DNA from: VAXT01 sp038040395
GTDB taxonomy: Bacteria; Actinomycetota; Thermoleophilia; Gaiellales; Gaiellaceae
DNA length: 64,000 bases
NCBI GenBank assembly: GCA_038040395.1
Contig: JBBPIJ010000005.1
Location: 1 to 64,000 of the forward strand
Direction: 5' to 3'
Numbering within the stretch: position 1 is the stretch's first letter; each line of letters starts with the position of its first letter. The notes under the pieces were generated by a model. That model was not told the origin of the DNA. It saw only the letters and a program-made list of their open reading frames with translations, and ran no database searches. Made by a program: the position numbers and the translations under genes. Of this stretch, positions 40,672 to 49,371 are shown piece after piece.

Positions 40672-42244
40672 CGTCCAAGCGTAGACGTCGTTCCGCGCCG
40701 TCGGCGACATCGATGCCCAGCTGGTAGTAGCCGCCGAGAGCGATGTGGAACGGGCCGAACGTCGCAGCCCGGGCCTCGCGGAGGAGCGTTGCGATAGCGG
40801 CTGCGATCGACGGCCGGTCGTCCAGCGGCCCGCGGCGCTCGAGGATCAGCCAGCCCCCGATCCGCTCGGCGCGGAACCCGGGCCCGAGGCGGGCGTTGAG
40901 TCCGTCGATCCGGATGTCGGAGGTCGCAACCGGAACCGAGACGAAGAGCGATCCCGCGGGCAGCTCCACCCGGCGGATGGCCCGCGCGAGCAGCTCCGGC
41001 TGCGCTCGGGGGAGGCCCGTCGCCCGCGCGGATGCGGGCAGCGCCGCCAGGTGCACCGCCGAGAACGGGAAGAGAACGTCTCCGGGCCGGATCTCGGCTC
41101 GTAGCCGGGCCGCCGGCTGCGCGAGCTCGCGCTCCGCGCCCATGCCGGCCGGGAACTCGAGCTCGCGCGGATCGTGGACGCCCGTCGATGCAAACGCTGC
41201 CGCGACCGCGAGGAGCCCGAGCGCGGCAGCTTGACGTGGAAGGCTCGCACGGCGAAGTAGACGGGCCGCCCCCACTCCGACTGCCGCAGCCCACAGCGGC
41301 AGCGCGTAGATCAGGTGGCGGGGCGAGAGGTCCGGAGAGGAGCGGCTCTGCACACTCAGGAAGAGAAGCGGCGGTGCAAGCAGCCAGAGCGCCATGAGGA
41401 CGGCGACCACGGGGCGGTCGCGGACGAGCGTGGCGACGCCGACCGCGGCGAGCGCGAGGAAGAGGACGAGCGGCAGCCCGCTGCCGCCGGCCGATCCCTG
41501 GACGACGAGGTGGATCTGGTGCCAGGTCTCGCCCGGCCCCGCGAGCGATTGCCCCTGCCCTCCGACCTCGAACCGATGAGCGAGCCGCAGGTCGAAGAAG
41601 GCGAACGGAAGCATCGCGGCCCCCACGGCCAGAACGGGCAGCGCGGGCCGGACGGGACGGCCTCGCCAGAGGTAGAGCGCGATCGCCGCCTCGGCCGCGA
41701 CCGCGACGCCACCGTACGGATGCGCCGCCGGGAGCAGCCAGGCCGCGAGCGCCGCGGTGAACGCGGCCTCGCCCGTCCGCCGCTCGAGCGCCCGCACGAA
41801 GAGGACAGTGGCGAGCCCGCCGGCAAATGCGAACAGCGCGTACATCCGGGCGACGCTGCCGTAGATCGTCAGGAGGCCCGACGTCGCACCCGCGATCGCG
41901 GCCGCAGCACCGGCGACCGGGCCGCCGAGCCGGCGCCCGAGCTCGAAGCAGGTCACAGCGGCGCCCGCCGCGAGGGCGACCGAGACCCAGCGCAGAGCGT
42001 CGGCCGAGGAGTCGAACGCGAGCACCACGTGGACGAGCAGGAAATGCAGCGGTGCGCCTCCGCGATCCCAGACCACCGTTGCGAGCAGCTCGCCAAGCGG
42101 GCGGGCGCCGATTAACCCTGCGACGGCCTCGTCCTCGACGAGCGGCTTGCCGTGCACGTCGCGGGCAAGGCGAAAGAGGAGCAGGCCGAACGCGAACGCG
42201 GCGGGCAGGAGAAGGAGCCCCTGTTCGACGCGACGGCGTGGCAT
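40661..42244 (-). CDS. Multi-TM glycosyltransferase-like protein (GT-C type), paralogue
   Basis: 527 aa, about ten TM helices. The first loop has KPLVEDEAVAGLIGARPLG, then RGGAPLHFLLVHVV and YGSVARMYALFAFAGG; the soluble C-terminal domain includes RPGDVLFPFSAVHLAAL. These blocks align with the gene at 38932-40467, so the two arose by duplication and now face each other. ATG start. Probably acts in cell-envelope glycan assembly. Confidence 0.8.
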   Translation of the reverse strand: MPRRRVEQGLLLLPAAFAFGLLLFRLARDVHGKPLVEDEAVAGLIGARPLGELLATVVWDRGGAPLHFLLVHVVLAFDSSADALRWVSVALAAGAAVTCFELGRRLGGPVAGAAAAIAGATSGLLTIYGSVARMYALFAFAGGLATVLFVRALERRTGEAAFTAALAAWLLPAAHPYGGVAVAAEAAIALYLWRGRPVRPALPVLAVGAAMLPFAFFDLRLAHRFEVGGQGQSLAGPGETWHQIHLVVQGSAGGSGLPLVLFLALAAVGVATLVRDRPVVAVLMALWLLAPPLLFLSVQSRSSPDLSPRHLIYALPLWAAAVGVGAARLLRRASLPRQAAALGLLAVAAAFASTGVHDPRELEFPAGMGAERELAQPAARLRAEIRPGDVLFPFSAVHLAALPASARATGLPRAQPELLARAIRRVELPAGSLFVSVPVATSDIRIDGLNARLGPGFRAERIGGWLILERRGPLDDRPSIAAAIATLLREARAATFGPFHIALGGYYQLGIDVADGAERRLRLDDAG

Positions 42245-42259
42245 GCGACGATCCTAGGG

Positions 42260-43063
42260 ATGCGCCTCTGCACCCTCGGCGACCTACTGCTCGACGTGGT
42301 CGTCCGAACCGACGGCTCCGGGAACCCCGAGCAGGAGGGAAGCGCCCGGACGCGGGTCGGCGCCGGCGGGCAGGCCGCCAACGTCGCCGCCTGGGCCGCG
42401 TCGCTCGGGGCCGATGCGCACTTCGTCGGCAAGCGTGGATCCGACGGCGCTGGCGAGCTGGCCGCCCGCGAGCTCGCCGGCCGCGGCGTCGAGCTCCACG
42501 GGCCTGTCGAGGAAGGCGCAAACGGCGTCGTCGTCTCGCTGGTCGCGCCTGACGGAGCCAGGACGATGCTCTCCGACCGAGGAGTCGCTCCCGGCCTCCG
42601 CGCGGAGGATCTCGACGTGCGCTGGTTCGCCGGCTGTGAGTGGCTGCATCTCTCCGGCTACTCGCTCTTGCGCGTGCCCATCGAGGAGGCGGCCGCGAAG
42701 GCAGCCGGCGCCGTGCAGGCCCAAGGGGGTCGCATCAGCCTCGATCTCGCCACCGCGGCTGGAATCGCCGCCTACGGCCCGGAGCGCTTGTTGAACCGAC
42801 TCGAACTGCTCCAACCCGAGCTCGTGTTTGCGAACGAGGGTGAGCTCGCGGCGATCGGCGAAACGCCCCCGGGCACGCTCGTCCTCAAGCGCGGCGCCGA
42901 GGGCTTCGTCGTCGATGGACACGAGTACGCGGCGCTCGAGACGGAGGTCGTCGACACGACCGGCGCGGGGGATGCGCTTGCGGCCGGCTACCTGGTCGGC
43001 GGCCCGGAGCTCGCCGCCGAGGCCGCGGCCCGCTGTGTCGGCCAGCTCGGGGCGATGCCATGA
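42260..43063 (+). CDS. PfkB-family kinase, probable pseudouridine kinase
   Basis: 267 aa ribokinase-type enzyme. N-terminal LGDLLLDVVVRTDG, GAGGQAANVAAWAASLG and the C-terminal anion-hole signature VDTTGAGDALAAGYL with catalytic Asp. Substrate not readable from motifs, but the 4-nt overlap with psuG (ATGA) points to phosphorylation of pseudouridine to 5'-PsiMP. ATG start. Name psuK withheld because the assignment rests on context. Confidence 0.85.
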   Translation: MRLCTLGDLLLDVVVRTDGSGNPEQEGSARTRVGAGGQAANVAAWAASLGADAHFVGKRGSDGAGELAARELAGRGVELHGPVEEGANGVVVSLVAPDGARTMLSDRGVAPGLRAEDLDVRWFAGCEWLHLSGYSLLRVPIEEAAAKAAGAVQAQGGRISLDLATAAGIAAYGPERLLNRLELLQPELVFANEGELAAIGETPPGTLVLKRGAEGFVVDGHEYAALETEVVDTTGAGDALAAGYLVGGPELAAEAAARCVGQLGAMP

Positions 43064-43938
43064 TCGAGATCAGCCGCGAGGTCGCGGACGCCCTCGGACG
43101 GCGTGGCCCTGTCGTCGCCCTCGAGACAACCCTTGTCGCGCACGGGTTTCCGGCGGGCGAAGGGCTCGCCGTCGGGCTCGAGGCCGATCGGAGCGTTCGC
43201 GAGGCCGGCGCGACTCCCGCCACCATCGGCATCCTCGACGGCTCCATCCGGATCGGGCTCTCCGCGGCCGAGCTGGAGCGCTTCACCGGGGAAGCGCGCA
43301 AGGTCGGGCCGCGCGATCTTGCGGCCTGCGTCGTTCAGGGGGGCGTAGGGGCGACCACCGTCGGCGGCACGCTGGCGGCATGCCGGGCGGCCGGGATCGG
43401 ATTCATGGGCACCGGCGGGATCGGGGGAGTTCACCGCGGAGAGCGCCTGGACATCTCCGCCGACCTCGGCGAGCTCGCGCGAACAGAAGCGCTCGTCGTC
43501 TGCTCCGGCGTGAAGTCGCTGCTCGACGTGCCCGCGACCACGGAGCTGCTGGAGACGCTCGGCGTGCCCCTGCTCGGCTTCCGAACGGACGATCTCCCCC
43601 TCTTCTACACGGCGAGAGGAGGCCCGCCCGTCCCGGCTCGAGTCGAGAGCGCCGAGGAGGCGGCTCAGGTCGCCCGCGCGCACTGGGGGCTTGGACGGCA
43701 CTCCGCGCTCGTCCTCGCGAGGCCGCCGGACGACGGGCTGGACGACGTGGAGCCGCTGATCGAAGAGGCGCTCGCCGCAGCCGAGGAGCGAAAGCTCACC
43801 GGCCCGGCCGTCACCCCGTTCGTCCTTTCCTTCCTGCACGAGGCAAGCGACGGCCGCACGCTACGGGTCAACCGCGAGCTCGTGCTCGCGAACGCGCAGC
43901 TCGCGGCCGAGATCGCGGTCGCCTACACCAACAGCTAG
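43060..43938 (+). CDS. psuG: Pseudouridine-5'-phosphate glycosidase
   Basis: 292 aa PsuG/IndA. VALETTLVAHGFPAGEG, EARKVGPRDLAACVVQG, GGTLAACRAAGIGFMGTGGIGG and CSGVKSLLDVPATTE carry the active-site Glu, Lys and Asp of the family. It splits PsiMP to uracil and ribose-5-phosphate. Coupled with the upstream kinase as a two-step salvage route for pseudouridine from RNA decay. Confidence 0.95.
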   Translation: MIEISREVADALGRRGPVVALETTLVAHGFPAGEGLAVGLEADRSVREAGATPATIGILDGSIRIGLSAAELERFTGEARKVGPRDLAACVVQGGVGATTVGGTLAACRAAGIGFMGTGGIGGVHRGERLDISADLGELARTEALVVCSGVKSLLDVPATTELLETLGVPLLGFRTDDLPLFYTARGGPPVPARVESAEEAAQVARAHWGLGRHSALVLARPPDDGLDDVEPLIEEALAAAEERKLTGPAVTPFVLSFLHEASDGRTLRVNRELVLANAQLAAEIAVAYTNS

Positions 43939-44219
43939 CCCAGGGCTGCGAGCAGCTCGTCGATCTCGAGCGCAGTCAGCGTCTGGAGCTTCGCGCTCCC
44001 GCGAGCGCCGAGGGCGATCGAGACACGTGCGATCGTCGCAGCGTCGGGTGCTTCGATCACGTTTACGAAATCGAACGGCCCGAGCGTCGCCCACTGATGG
44101 AGCACCTTCGCGCCGAGCTCCTCGACGTCACGATTCACTTCGCGCAGCCGGTCCGGGTTCGACTTCAGCGTCTGGACGCCCTGCGCGGTCAGACTCGTCA
44201 GCATGATGTAGACGGGCAT
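43935..44219 (-). CDS. GYD-domain protein
   Basis: 94 aa ferredoxin-like fold with YIMLTSLTAQGVQTLKSNPD and the region QWATLGPFDFVNVIEAPDAATIARVSIALGARG matching GYD proteins (G-x-YD replaced by GPFDF). Function unknown. ATG start; its 5' half is overlapped for 92 nt by the 3' end of the upstream membrane gene. Ends 4 bp inside convergent psuG. Confidence 0.88.
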   Translation of the reverse strand: MPVYIMLTSLTAQGVQTLKSNPDRLREVNRDVEELGAKVLHQWATLGPFDFVNVIEAPDAATIARVSIALGARGSAKLQTLTALEIDELLAALG

Positions 44220-44883
44220 CGCGCCTCCTTTGTCGTGGGGAGCCCGACTCTAACCGGGCCTTCTGGTCGAAATACAGGAGTGCCGAGCCGAGGAAGAGGA
44301 GCGGCGAGAGCACGAGGTCGGCGAGAAAGGCCCCTGTCCGAAGCGTCGTGTCCGCCTGGCCGTGCAGGAGGAGCAGTAGCGCGCTCCGGCTCACGAAGTA
44401 GAGGATGACGAGCGTCGCCAGCGAGCCGAGCGCGTGCACGTAGTCGGCGCCCGCGAGGCGGCCGCTCTGCCGCAATGCCTCCCGGATGCCGCGGCGCTCC
44501 AGCAGCGCGGCGGGAACCGAGAGCCCGGCGTACGCGAGCCACGCAAGCGCGGGCAGGACGAAGATCCAGACGAGCAGGCCGACCGGCAGGAAGACGACGA
44601 CGCCGAGGGCGAACGCGGACAGGAACGCCCGGCGCGCGGGACGCGTCCCGGACGCGAGCGCACAGGCGCCGATGTAGGCGAGCGTGAAGGCGGGAGCGGC
44701 GAGAACGAGCAGCGTCGCCTGAATCTCCGTCTCCTGGCCGATGGCGAACTGGTTGAACGTGGCGACGACCGCCCCGAGCGAGAGCGAGGAGAAGAAGCGG
44801 CGCCCGTAGAGCCGGATCGTCTCGGCGACGAGCTGGCCGACAGTACGGTCGCCAGCGTGAACTTCGGGGTGGGTCGCGGACAT
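44128..44883 (-). CDS. Hypothetical multi-TM membrane protein
   Basis: 251 aa. A cytosolic N terminus (VGQLVAETIRLYGRRFFSSL) resembles DUF7544/glycerophosphoryl-diester-phosphodiesterase-associated membrane domains; about five or six TM helices follow. The last 30 residues are low in hydrophobicity and read out of frame through the GYD gene start, so the stop at 44128 may not be ancestral. No firm family. Confidence 0.68.
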   Translation of the reverse strand: MSATHPEVHAGDRTVGQLVAETIRLYGRRFFSSLSLGAVVATFNQFAIGQETEIQATLLVLAAPAFTLAYIGACALASGTRPARRAFLSAFALGVVVFLPVGLLVWIFVLPALAWLAYAGLSVPAALLERRGIREALRQSGRLAGADYVHALGSLATLVILYFVSRSALLLLLHGQADTTLRTGAFLADLVLSPLLFLGSALLYFDQKARLESGSPRQRRRDARLHHADESDRAGRPDAEVEPGPAARSES

Positions 44884-44942
44884 GAGCGGGGACGCTATCG
44901 GGCGAGGAGACGGCAGCTCCCCTCTACCCTGGACCGAAAGGG

Positions 44943-46424
44943 CTAGCGCTTCCGGCCCTTGCTCACGACGAGGTTCACCTTGGCGCCGCTCGGCACGGAC
45001 GCGCCTGCTCGCGGGCTCTGTGAGATCACACGGCCCTTCTTGACCCGCTTGGAGGCCTTGCGGGCGACCTTCCCGACCGTGCAGCGCGCCTTCTTGATGC
45101 TCGTCTTGGCGGCGGCGAGCTTCTTGCCGCGGACGTTCGGCACCTTGCAGGGCGGAGGCGCAGCCTGGTACCGAGCCACAGCGAAGTCGAACGGACCGTC
45201 GGAGGTCGGCCGACTACCGCCGGCGACGACGATCTTGCCGTCCAGCGCGATGCCGACGTCCGTTGCCAGGTCACTACCCGCGGGCCCACCAAGGACAGTC
45301 TCGACCGCCCCGCCCAAACCAAAGCTCGGGTCGGGGCTTCCGCCCGGCTGGAACCGCGCCACCGCAAAGTTGTGACCCGCAGCGCCTGACCCGGCGACGA
45401 CGATCTTGCCGTCGGGCTGAATCGCCGGCGCGGACGCTGACCCGGTAACAGGCGCAAGCGCGCTTCCGCCCTGGCCGAAGCTCGTGTCGATGCTCCCGTT
45501 CGAGTTGAAGCGCGTGACGCTGAAGCCGGGGGAACTGGTGATGATGATCCTGCCGTCGCTCTGAAGGGCAAGCCTCGAGCCGATGGATGGCAGGACGACC
45601 TTGCCGTCACCGTCGAACGACGTGTCGAGGCTCCCATCGGCTGCGTAGCGGACGAGCACTCCGTTGTACGCGTTGCCCGCGCCGTAAGCGCTCCCCGCGA
45701 CCAGGAGCTTTCCGTCCGCCTGGACCGCAACGTCCAGTGCCTGGTCTTCCGACCCGGCCGCGATCGGCGTCACCGCCCTACCGTCACCGTCGAAGGACGG
45801 GTCGAGCGAGCCGTTGGGGTTGTATCGCGCGACCCCGACGTCCAACGACGCGGGCCCGACGCCTTGCTGACTGATGCCTACGGCCACGATCTTGCCGTCC
45901 GATTGGAGCGCCACCGAGAACGCCAAGTCGCCCCCCGACGAAAAATCGGTCATAACCTTTCCGTCCCCGTCGAAGCTCGTGTCCAGGCTGCCGTCCGGGT
46001 TGTAGCGCGCGAGCGCGAAATCTGCAAAGGTGCCGGAGCCGGGAATTCTGACGTAGCCCGCCACGACGATCTTCCCGTCACCCTGAAGCGCGAGCCCGTC
46101 CGACTGCTCGAACGACGAGGCGGTGAACTCCGTGCGCACCTTCCCGTCCCCGTCGAAGGTCGGATCGAGCGCACCATTCGCGTTGTACCGAACGATCGCG
46201 AAGCTGTCGCTCGATGCCGTCGACGTCTCTCCGGCGACGAGGATCTTGAGGTCGCGCTGGACCGCGACCCCCCAAACCACGTCGTACCCACCGCCCTCGA
46301 AGTCGGTGACGACCGTTCCGTCTCCGGCGAACGTCAGATCGAGGTCGCCGGCCGCGGCCGAGAGGGCCGTCGCGAACAGGAGCGTGGCGGCGAGAGCGGC
46401 AAGACCGAGCGCGAAACGCTTCAC
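44943..46424 (-). CDS. Secreted delta-60-repeat beta-propeller with C-terminal PASTA-like domain
   Basis: 493 aa. Signal peptide (about 1-23), then six or seven delta-60 type repeats, each with DxSFDGDGKV, an ALQ-x-DGKI(V)VAG strand and VARYNxxGSLD (about 25-420). The tail (about 425-493) has CKVPNVRGKKLAAAKTSI, AGASVPSGAKVNLVVSKG, matching a PASTA module with two cysteines, as in the protein at 53836-55638. Likely exported and held at the wall. GTG start. Confidence 0.85.
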   Translation of the reverse strand: MKRFALGLAALAATLLFATALSAAAGDLDLTFAGDGTVVTDFEGGGYDVVWGVAVQRDLKILVAGETSTASSDSFAIVRYNANGALDPTFDGDGKVRTEFTASSFEQSDGLALQGDGKIVVAGYVRIPGSGTFADFALARYNPDGSLDTSFDGDGKVMTDFSSGGDLAFSVALQSDGKIVAVGISQQGVGPASLDVGVARYNPNGSLDPSFDGDGRAVTPIAAGSEDQALDVAVQADGKLLVAGSAYGAGNAYNGVLVRYAADGSLDTSFDGDGKVVLPSIGSRLALQSDGRIIITSSPGFSVTRFNSNGSIDTSFGQGGSALAPVTGSASAPAIQPDGKIVVAGSGAAGHNFAVARFQPGGSPDPSFGLGGAVETVLGGPAGSDLATDVGIALDGKIVVAGGSRPTSDGPFDFAVARYQAAPPPCKVPNVRGKKLAAAKTSIKKARCTVGKVARKASKRVKKGRVISQSPRAGASVPSGAKVNLVVSKGRKR

Positions 46425-46528
46425 AGCGGTCTCGAAGTTACGCCTTCGTGCGAAGGATTACAAGACCAGACAGCGCGGGCCGCCACAAGCGGTGTTAGTC
46501 GTCGGGACACGTCTATAGCTCGGCCTTC

Positions 46529-47752
46529 TCACCGCTTCTTCCCGAGGACGCGGACGGTCGCCAGCGGGCCTGCATTGCCCACCGCGTCAACGGCCCTCAC
46601 ACGCAGCTTGTGCCGGCCTCGCCGGAGGCGCTGGTGGTAACGAGCGGGGCACGAATGTAACCGGGCACTGTCGAATGAGCACCGGAACCGAATCTCGTTT
46701 GCGCGACTCACGGCATCGGTCGCCGAGAAGCGATAGACAGGGGACCGGCTCCTCGTAACCCGCGGCCCGACGACTCTCGGCCGCGTCGGACCAGTACCGT
46801 CGACCCGCCAGCTCCGCACTGCCGGCGTCGGATCCGCGAGGTCCCAGTCGTCGAGCGCACGGACGGACAACATGTTCGTCCCCTCGTCCGCGAAGAGGAC
46901 GCGATACGGGCTCGGGCACGGCTCGTACGGATGATCGCCGAGCTTGCACTCGTATATCAGCGTGTCGGGCGGGATTCCCGCGTCCGTTCCGGCGAACGTG
47001 AACTCGAAGTTGGACGGTGTGGAAATCGATCCTTCCGCCGGCCCGCTCGTGATCTGTGTCTCGGGCGATGTGTGGTCCGTCGAGACGATGGCCACGTCGC
47101 CGGGAGCGCCTGCCGTTCCGCGAGGTGGGAATTGGACGACCGCACACTGTGTGAAACCACATGTGACGTAGTCGAACCCCACACTCAGGCGCCGTCCTGG
47201 ACCGACGCTGAAGTCGTGGCTGTCGTCCGCGGTATCGAGCGGGTGAGAGAGCTCGTAGTAGGAGGCGCCCGCATCTCTCGTATAGCCGCCACTCTGCTCG
47301 TCCGTGCCCCCGTAAGCGGTATCGATGCACCAGCAGAATCCGTTCGGGATCGGACTAATGAAGCCGTCTTGGAACGACGTGGCGGGCCCGCTCCGCTCGA
47401 AGATCATGACTTCGTCGCCCTGCTCGTAGAGCGTTCCGCTGTGGTTGTTGTCGAAGGCCCCGAGGAACGAGGTCGTACCGGCCGTGCTTGCACTCGCGAC
47501 CCTGAGCGCGACGTAGAGCTTCTGGCCATCGTTCATCACGTAGACGGTCGCGGGAATCGTGCCCCCACCCAGCTCCGCCGGCAACGGGGCGTTGAAGTCG
47601 TGCCGCCCGGCCGCGTCCCACTCTCCGGCGGCGGGCACCCCGTCGACGGTTGCCGTCCCGTAACCCCGAAGCACGATGCCTGAATGGGCCGCGGCGGCGC
47701 CCGGCATCACGAGCACAGCTACCACGACGGCGGCAAGCGCTGCCCTGGGCAT
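46529..47752 (-). CDS. Secreted protein with CBM9-like domain and Ig-like repeat
   Basis: 407 aa. Signal peptide (about 1-22), a CBM9/DOMON-like beta-sandwich (about 35-225: GEWDAAGRHDFN, YVMNDGQKLYVALRVAS), then an actinobacterial Ig-like module (SPETQITSGP ... LIYECKLGDHPYEPC ... SVRALDDWDLADPTPAV) and a shorter second one to the end. It probably binds envelope or environmental polysaccharide. ATG start 6 nt after a -10 box. Confidence 0.78.
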   Translation of the reverse strand: MPRAALAAVVVAVLVMPGAAAAHSGIVLRGYGTATVDGVPAAGEWDAAGRHDFNAPLPAELGGGTIPATVYVMNDGQKLYVALRVASASTAGTTSFLGAFDNNHSGTLYEQGDEVMIFERSGPATSFQDGFISPIPNGFCWCIDTAYGGTDEQSGGYTRDAGASYYELSHPLDTADDSHDFSVGPGRRLSVGFDYVTCGFTQCAVVQFPPRGTAGAPGDVAIVSTDHTSPETQITSGPAEGSISTPSNFEFTFAGTDAGIPPDTLIYECKLGDHPYEPCPSPYRVLFADEGTNMLSVRALDDWDLADPTPAVRSWRVDGTGPTRPRVVGPRVTRSRSPVYRFSATDAVSRANEIRFRCSFDSARLHSCPARYHQRLRRGRHKLRVRAVDAVGNAGPLATVRVLGKKR

Positions 47753-47758
47753 GCGCCG

Positions 47759-47787
47759 ACATTAATCACGAATGTGACGACCTACAA
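47759..47787 (-). promoter_or_regulatory. Promoter of the secreted CBM9-like gene
   Basis: TTGTAG (47782-47787), 17-bp spacer and TAATGT (47759-47764) lie on the minus strand, exactly 6 nt before the ATG at 47752. A leaderless transcript is predicted. Confidence 0.65.
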
Positions 47788-47843
47788 GCGCTGCGTCGCT
47801 ATGCGGCTGCCGCGGCGAGACCGGTTTCAACCATGAACGTCAG

Positions 47844-47939
47844 CTACACGTAGATCTCGGGGTTCCGGCGACGGCGCGCATCCTTCTGCGCGGCCGCGAT
47901 CGCCTCCTGGGATTTGACCGTCAGCTTGTTGAAGTCCAC
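47844..47939 (-). pseudogene. clpB: clpB 5' remnant (31 codons)
   Basis: GTG at 47939 opens VDFNKLTVKSQEAIAAAQKD then ARRRRNPEIYV and stops (TAG 47844-47846). This is the start of ClpB, including the first helix of the N domain, and it lies directly after hspR with a 19-nt overlap, as in intact dnaK-grpE-dnaJ-hspR-clpB operons. Nothing downstream resembles ClpB. The rest was lost, moved, or lies elsewhere. Confidence 0.85.
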
Positions 47940-48301
47940 CTGCGTACCAATCCTGTGTTCTCGGGGTCATAGGGAACGAGGTCACGCCGGTACTGGCGGT
48001 GGACCTCCTGGATCTGCTCGCGCATCTCGCGCTCGAGCCGCTCCATCGCGCGCTGCATCCGGCGCATCTGCTCCTCGAGCCGGATCACGTGCTCGACGCC
48101 GGCGAGGTTCAGGCCGAGCTCGGTCGTCAGCTGCTGGATGAGGCGCAGCCGCTCGAGGTCGGCCTCGGAGTAGAGGCGCGTGTTGCCGGCCGTGCGCTGC
48201 GGTGTGACGAGGCCTTTGGCTTCGTAGATCCGCAGGGTCTGCGGGTGCATGCCGACGATCTCGGCGGCGACGGAGATCATGTAGCGCGGTCGGTCGTCCA
48301 T
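47921..48301 (-). CDS. hspR: Heat-shock repressor HspR (MerR family)
   Basis: 126 aa. MISVAAEIVGMHPQTLRIYEAKGL is the MerR helix-turn-helix, followed by TPQRTAGNTRLYSEADLERLR and a coiled coil (LEEQMRRMQRAMERLE). HspR with DnaK as co-repressor binds HAIR sites and represses this operon. ATG overlaps the dnaJ stop (TGATG). The C terminus overlaps the clpB remnant. Confidence 0.95.
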   Translation of the reverse strand: MDDRPRYMISVAAEIVGMHPQTLRIYEAKGLVTPQRTAGNTRLYSEADLERLRLIQQLTTELGLNLAGVEHVIRLEEQMRRMQRAMERLEREMREQIQEVHRQYRRDLVPYDPENTGLVRRWTSTS

Positions 48302-49371
48302 CAGCGTGCCTTCTGCACCTTCTGGAGCTGCTCGAGGAGCTCGCGCTCGGCCTTGTTCGGCTTCTTCGGGACCGAGATCTTCAGGCGCGCGAGGACGTCC
48401 CCCTTGCCCGCGCCGTTCAGCTTCGGCGCGCCGCGGCCCTTGATCCGCAGCAGCTTGCCGCTCTCGGAGCCCGCGGGAACCTTGAGCGTGACCGCGCCTT
48501 CCGGGGTCGGCACCTCCACCTTCGCGCCAAGCGCCGCGTCGGCGAACGTGACCGGGACCTCGACCTCGAGGTCCGCGCCCCGGCGCTTGTAGAGCGGAGA
48601 GTCCGCGACCCGTGTGACGACGATCAGATCGCCGGGCGGGCCGCCGCCGTAGCCCGGCTCGCCCTTGCCCTTGAGGCGAATCTGCGTCCCGTCCTTGACC
48701 CCAGCGGGAATCTTGACCTTGTAGCGCTTCGTCCGCCGCTCGCGGCCGCTCCCGTGGCAGCGTGGGCACGGCCTCTCGATGACCGTGCCGCTTCCGTGAC
48801 AGCGGGGGCAGGGGTGCGAGAGGCCGAACATGCCCTGGCTCTCGACGGTGACGCCGCGCCCCTTACACTCGGGGCACACGATCGGAGCCGTCCCGGGCTG
48901 CGCGCCGGAGCCGCCGCACTCGCGGCAGGCGGCCTCCGCCTCGACGGGGATCTCCGTCTCCACCCCGCGCAACGAGTCGTCGAACGACAGGCTGATCCGG
49001 GCCTGGAGGTCGGCTCCGCGCCCGGCCCGCTGGCGAGTCTGTCCGCGGCCGAAGACATCACCGAAGCCTCCGAAGAGGTCGGAGATGTCGCCGAAGTCGA
49101 AGTTGAAGCTTCCGCCCCCGCCGCCGCCCGGGAACCCCGCGCGGCCGTCAGCGGAGCCGAACGCGTCGTACTGCTTGCGCTTCTCGGGATCACCGAGGAC
49201 GTCGTAGGCGCCCTGGATCTCCTTGAACCGCTCCTCGGCCTCCTTGTCGCCCGCGTTCGTGTCGGGGTGGTACTGGCGCGCGAGCTTGCGGTAGGCCTTT
49301 TTGATCTCGTCCTGCGAGGCGGTCTTCGAGACCCCGAGAGCGTCGTAGAGTGACTTAGGCCTCGTCGCCAT
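48301..49371 (-). CDS. dnaJ: Chaperone DnaJ
   Basis: 356 aa type I Hsp40: J domain (about 1-70) with HPD in ARQYHPDTNAGD, Gly/Phe-rich region (GFPGGGGGGSFNFDFGD), four CxxCxGxG zinc repeats (CRECGGSG, CPECKGRG, CPRCHGSG twice) and the substrate-binding C-terminal beta domains. ATG overlaps the grpE end by 17 nt. Confidence 0.97.
   Translation of the reverse strand: MATRPKSLYDALGVSKTASQDEIKKAYRKLARQYHPDTNAGDKEAEERFKEIQGAYDVLGDPEKRKQYDAFGSADGRAGFPGGGGGGSFNFDFGDISDLFGGFGDVFGRGQTRQRAGRGADLQARISLSFDDSLRGVETEIPVEAEAACRECGGSGAQPGTAPIVCPECKGRGVTVESQGMFGLSHPCPRCHGSGTVIERPCPRCHGSGRERRTKRYKVKIPAGVKDGTQIRLKGKGEPGYGGGPPGDLIVVTRVADSPLYKRRGADLEVEVPVTFADAALGAKVEVPTPEGAVTLKVPAGSESGKLLRIKGRGAPKLNGAGKGDVLARLKISVPKKPNKAERELLEQLQKVQKAR

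Noticed and set aside
45000..46350. Regular repeats that might suggest a CRISPR or minisatellite
   Set aside because: They are divergent coding repeats of a delta-60 beta-propeller, without identical repeats or unique spacers of fixed length.
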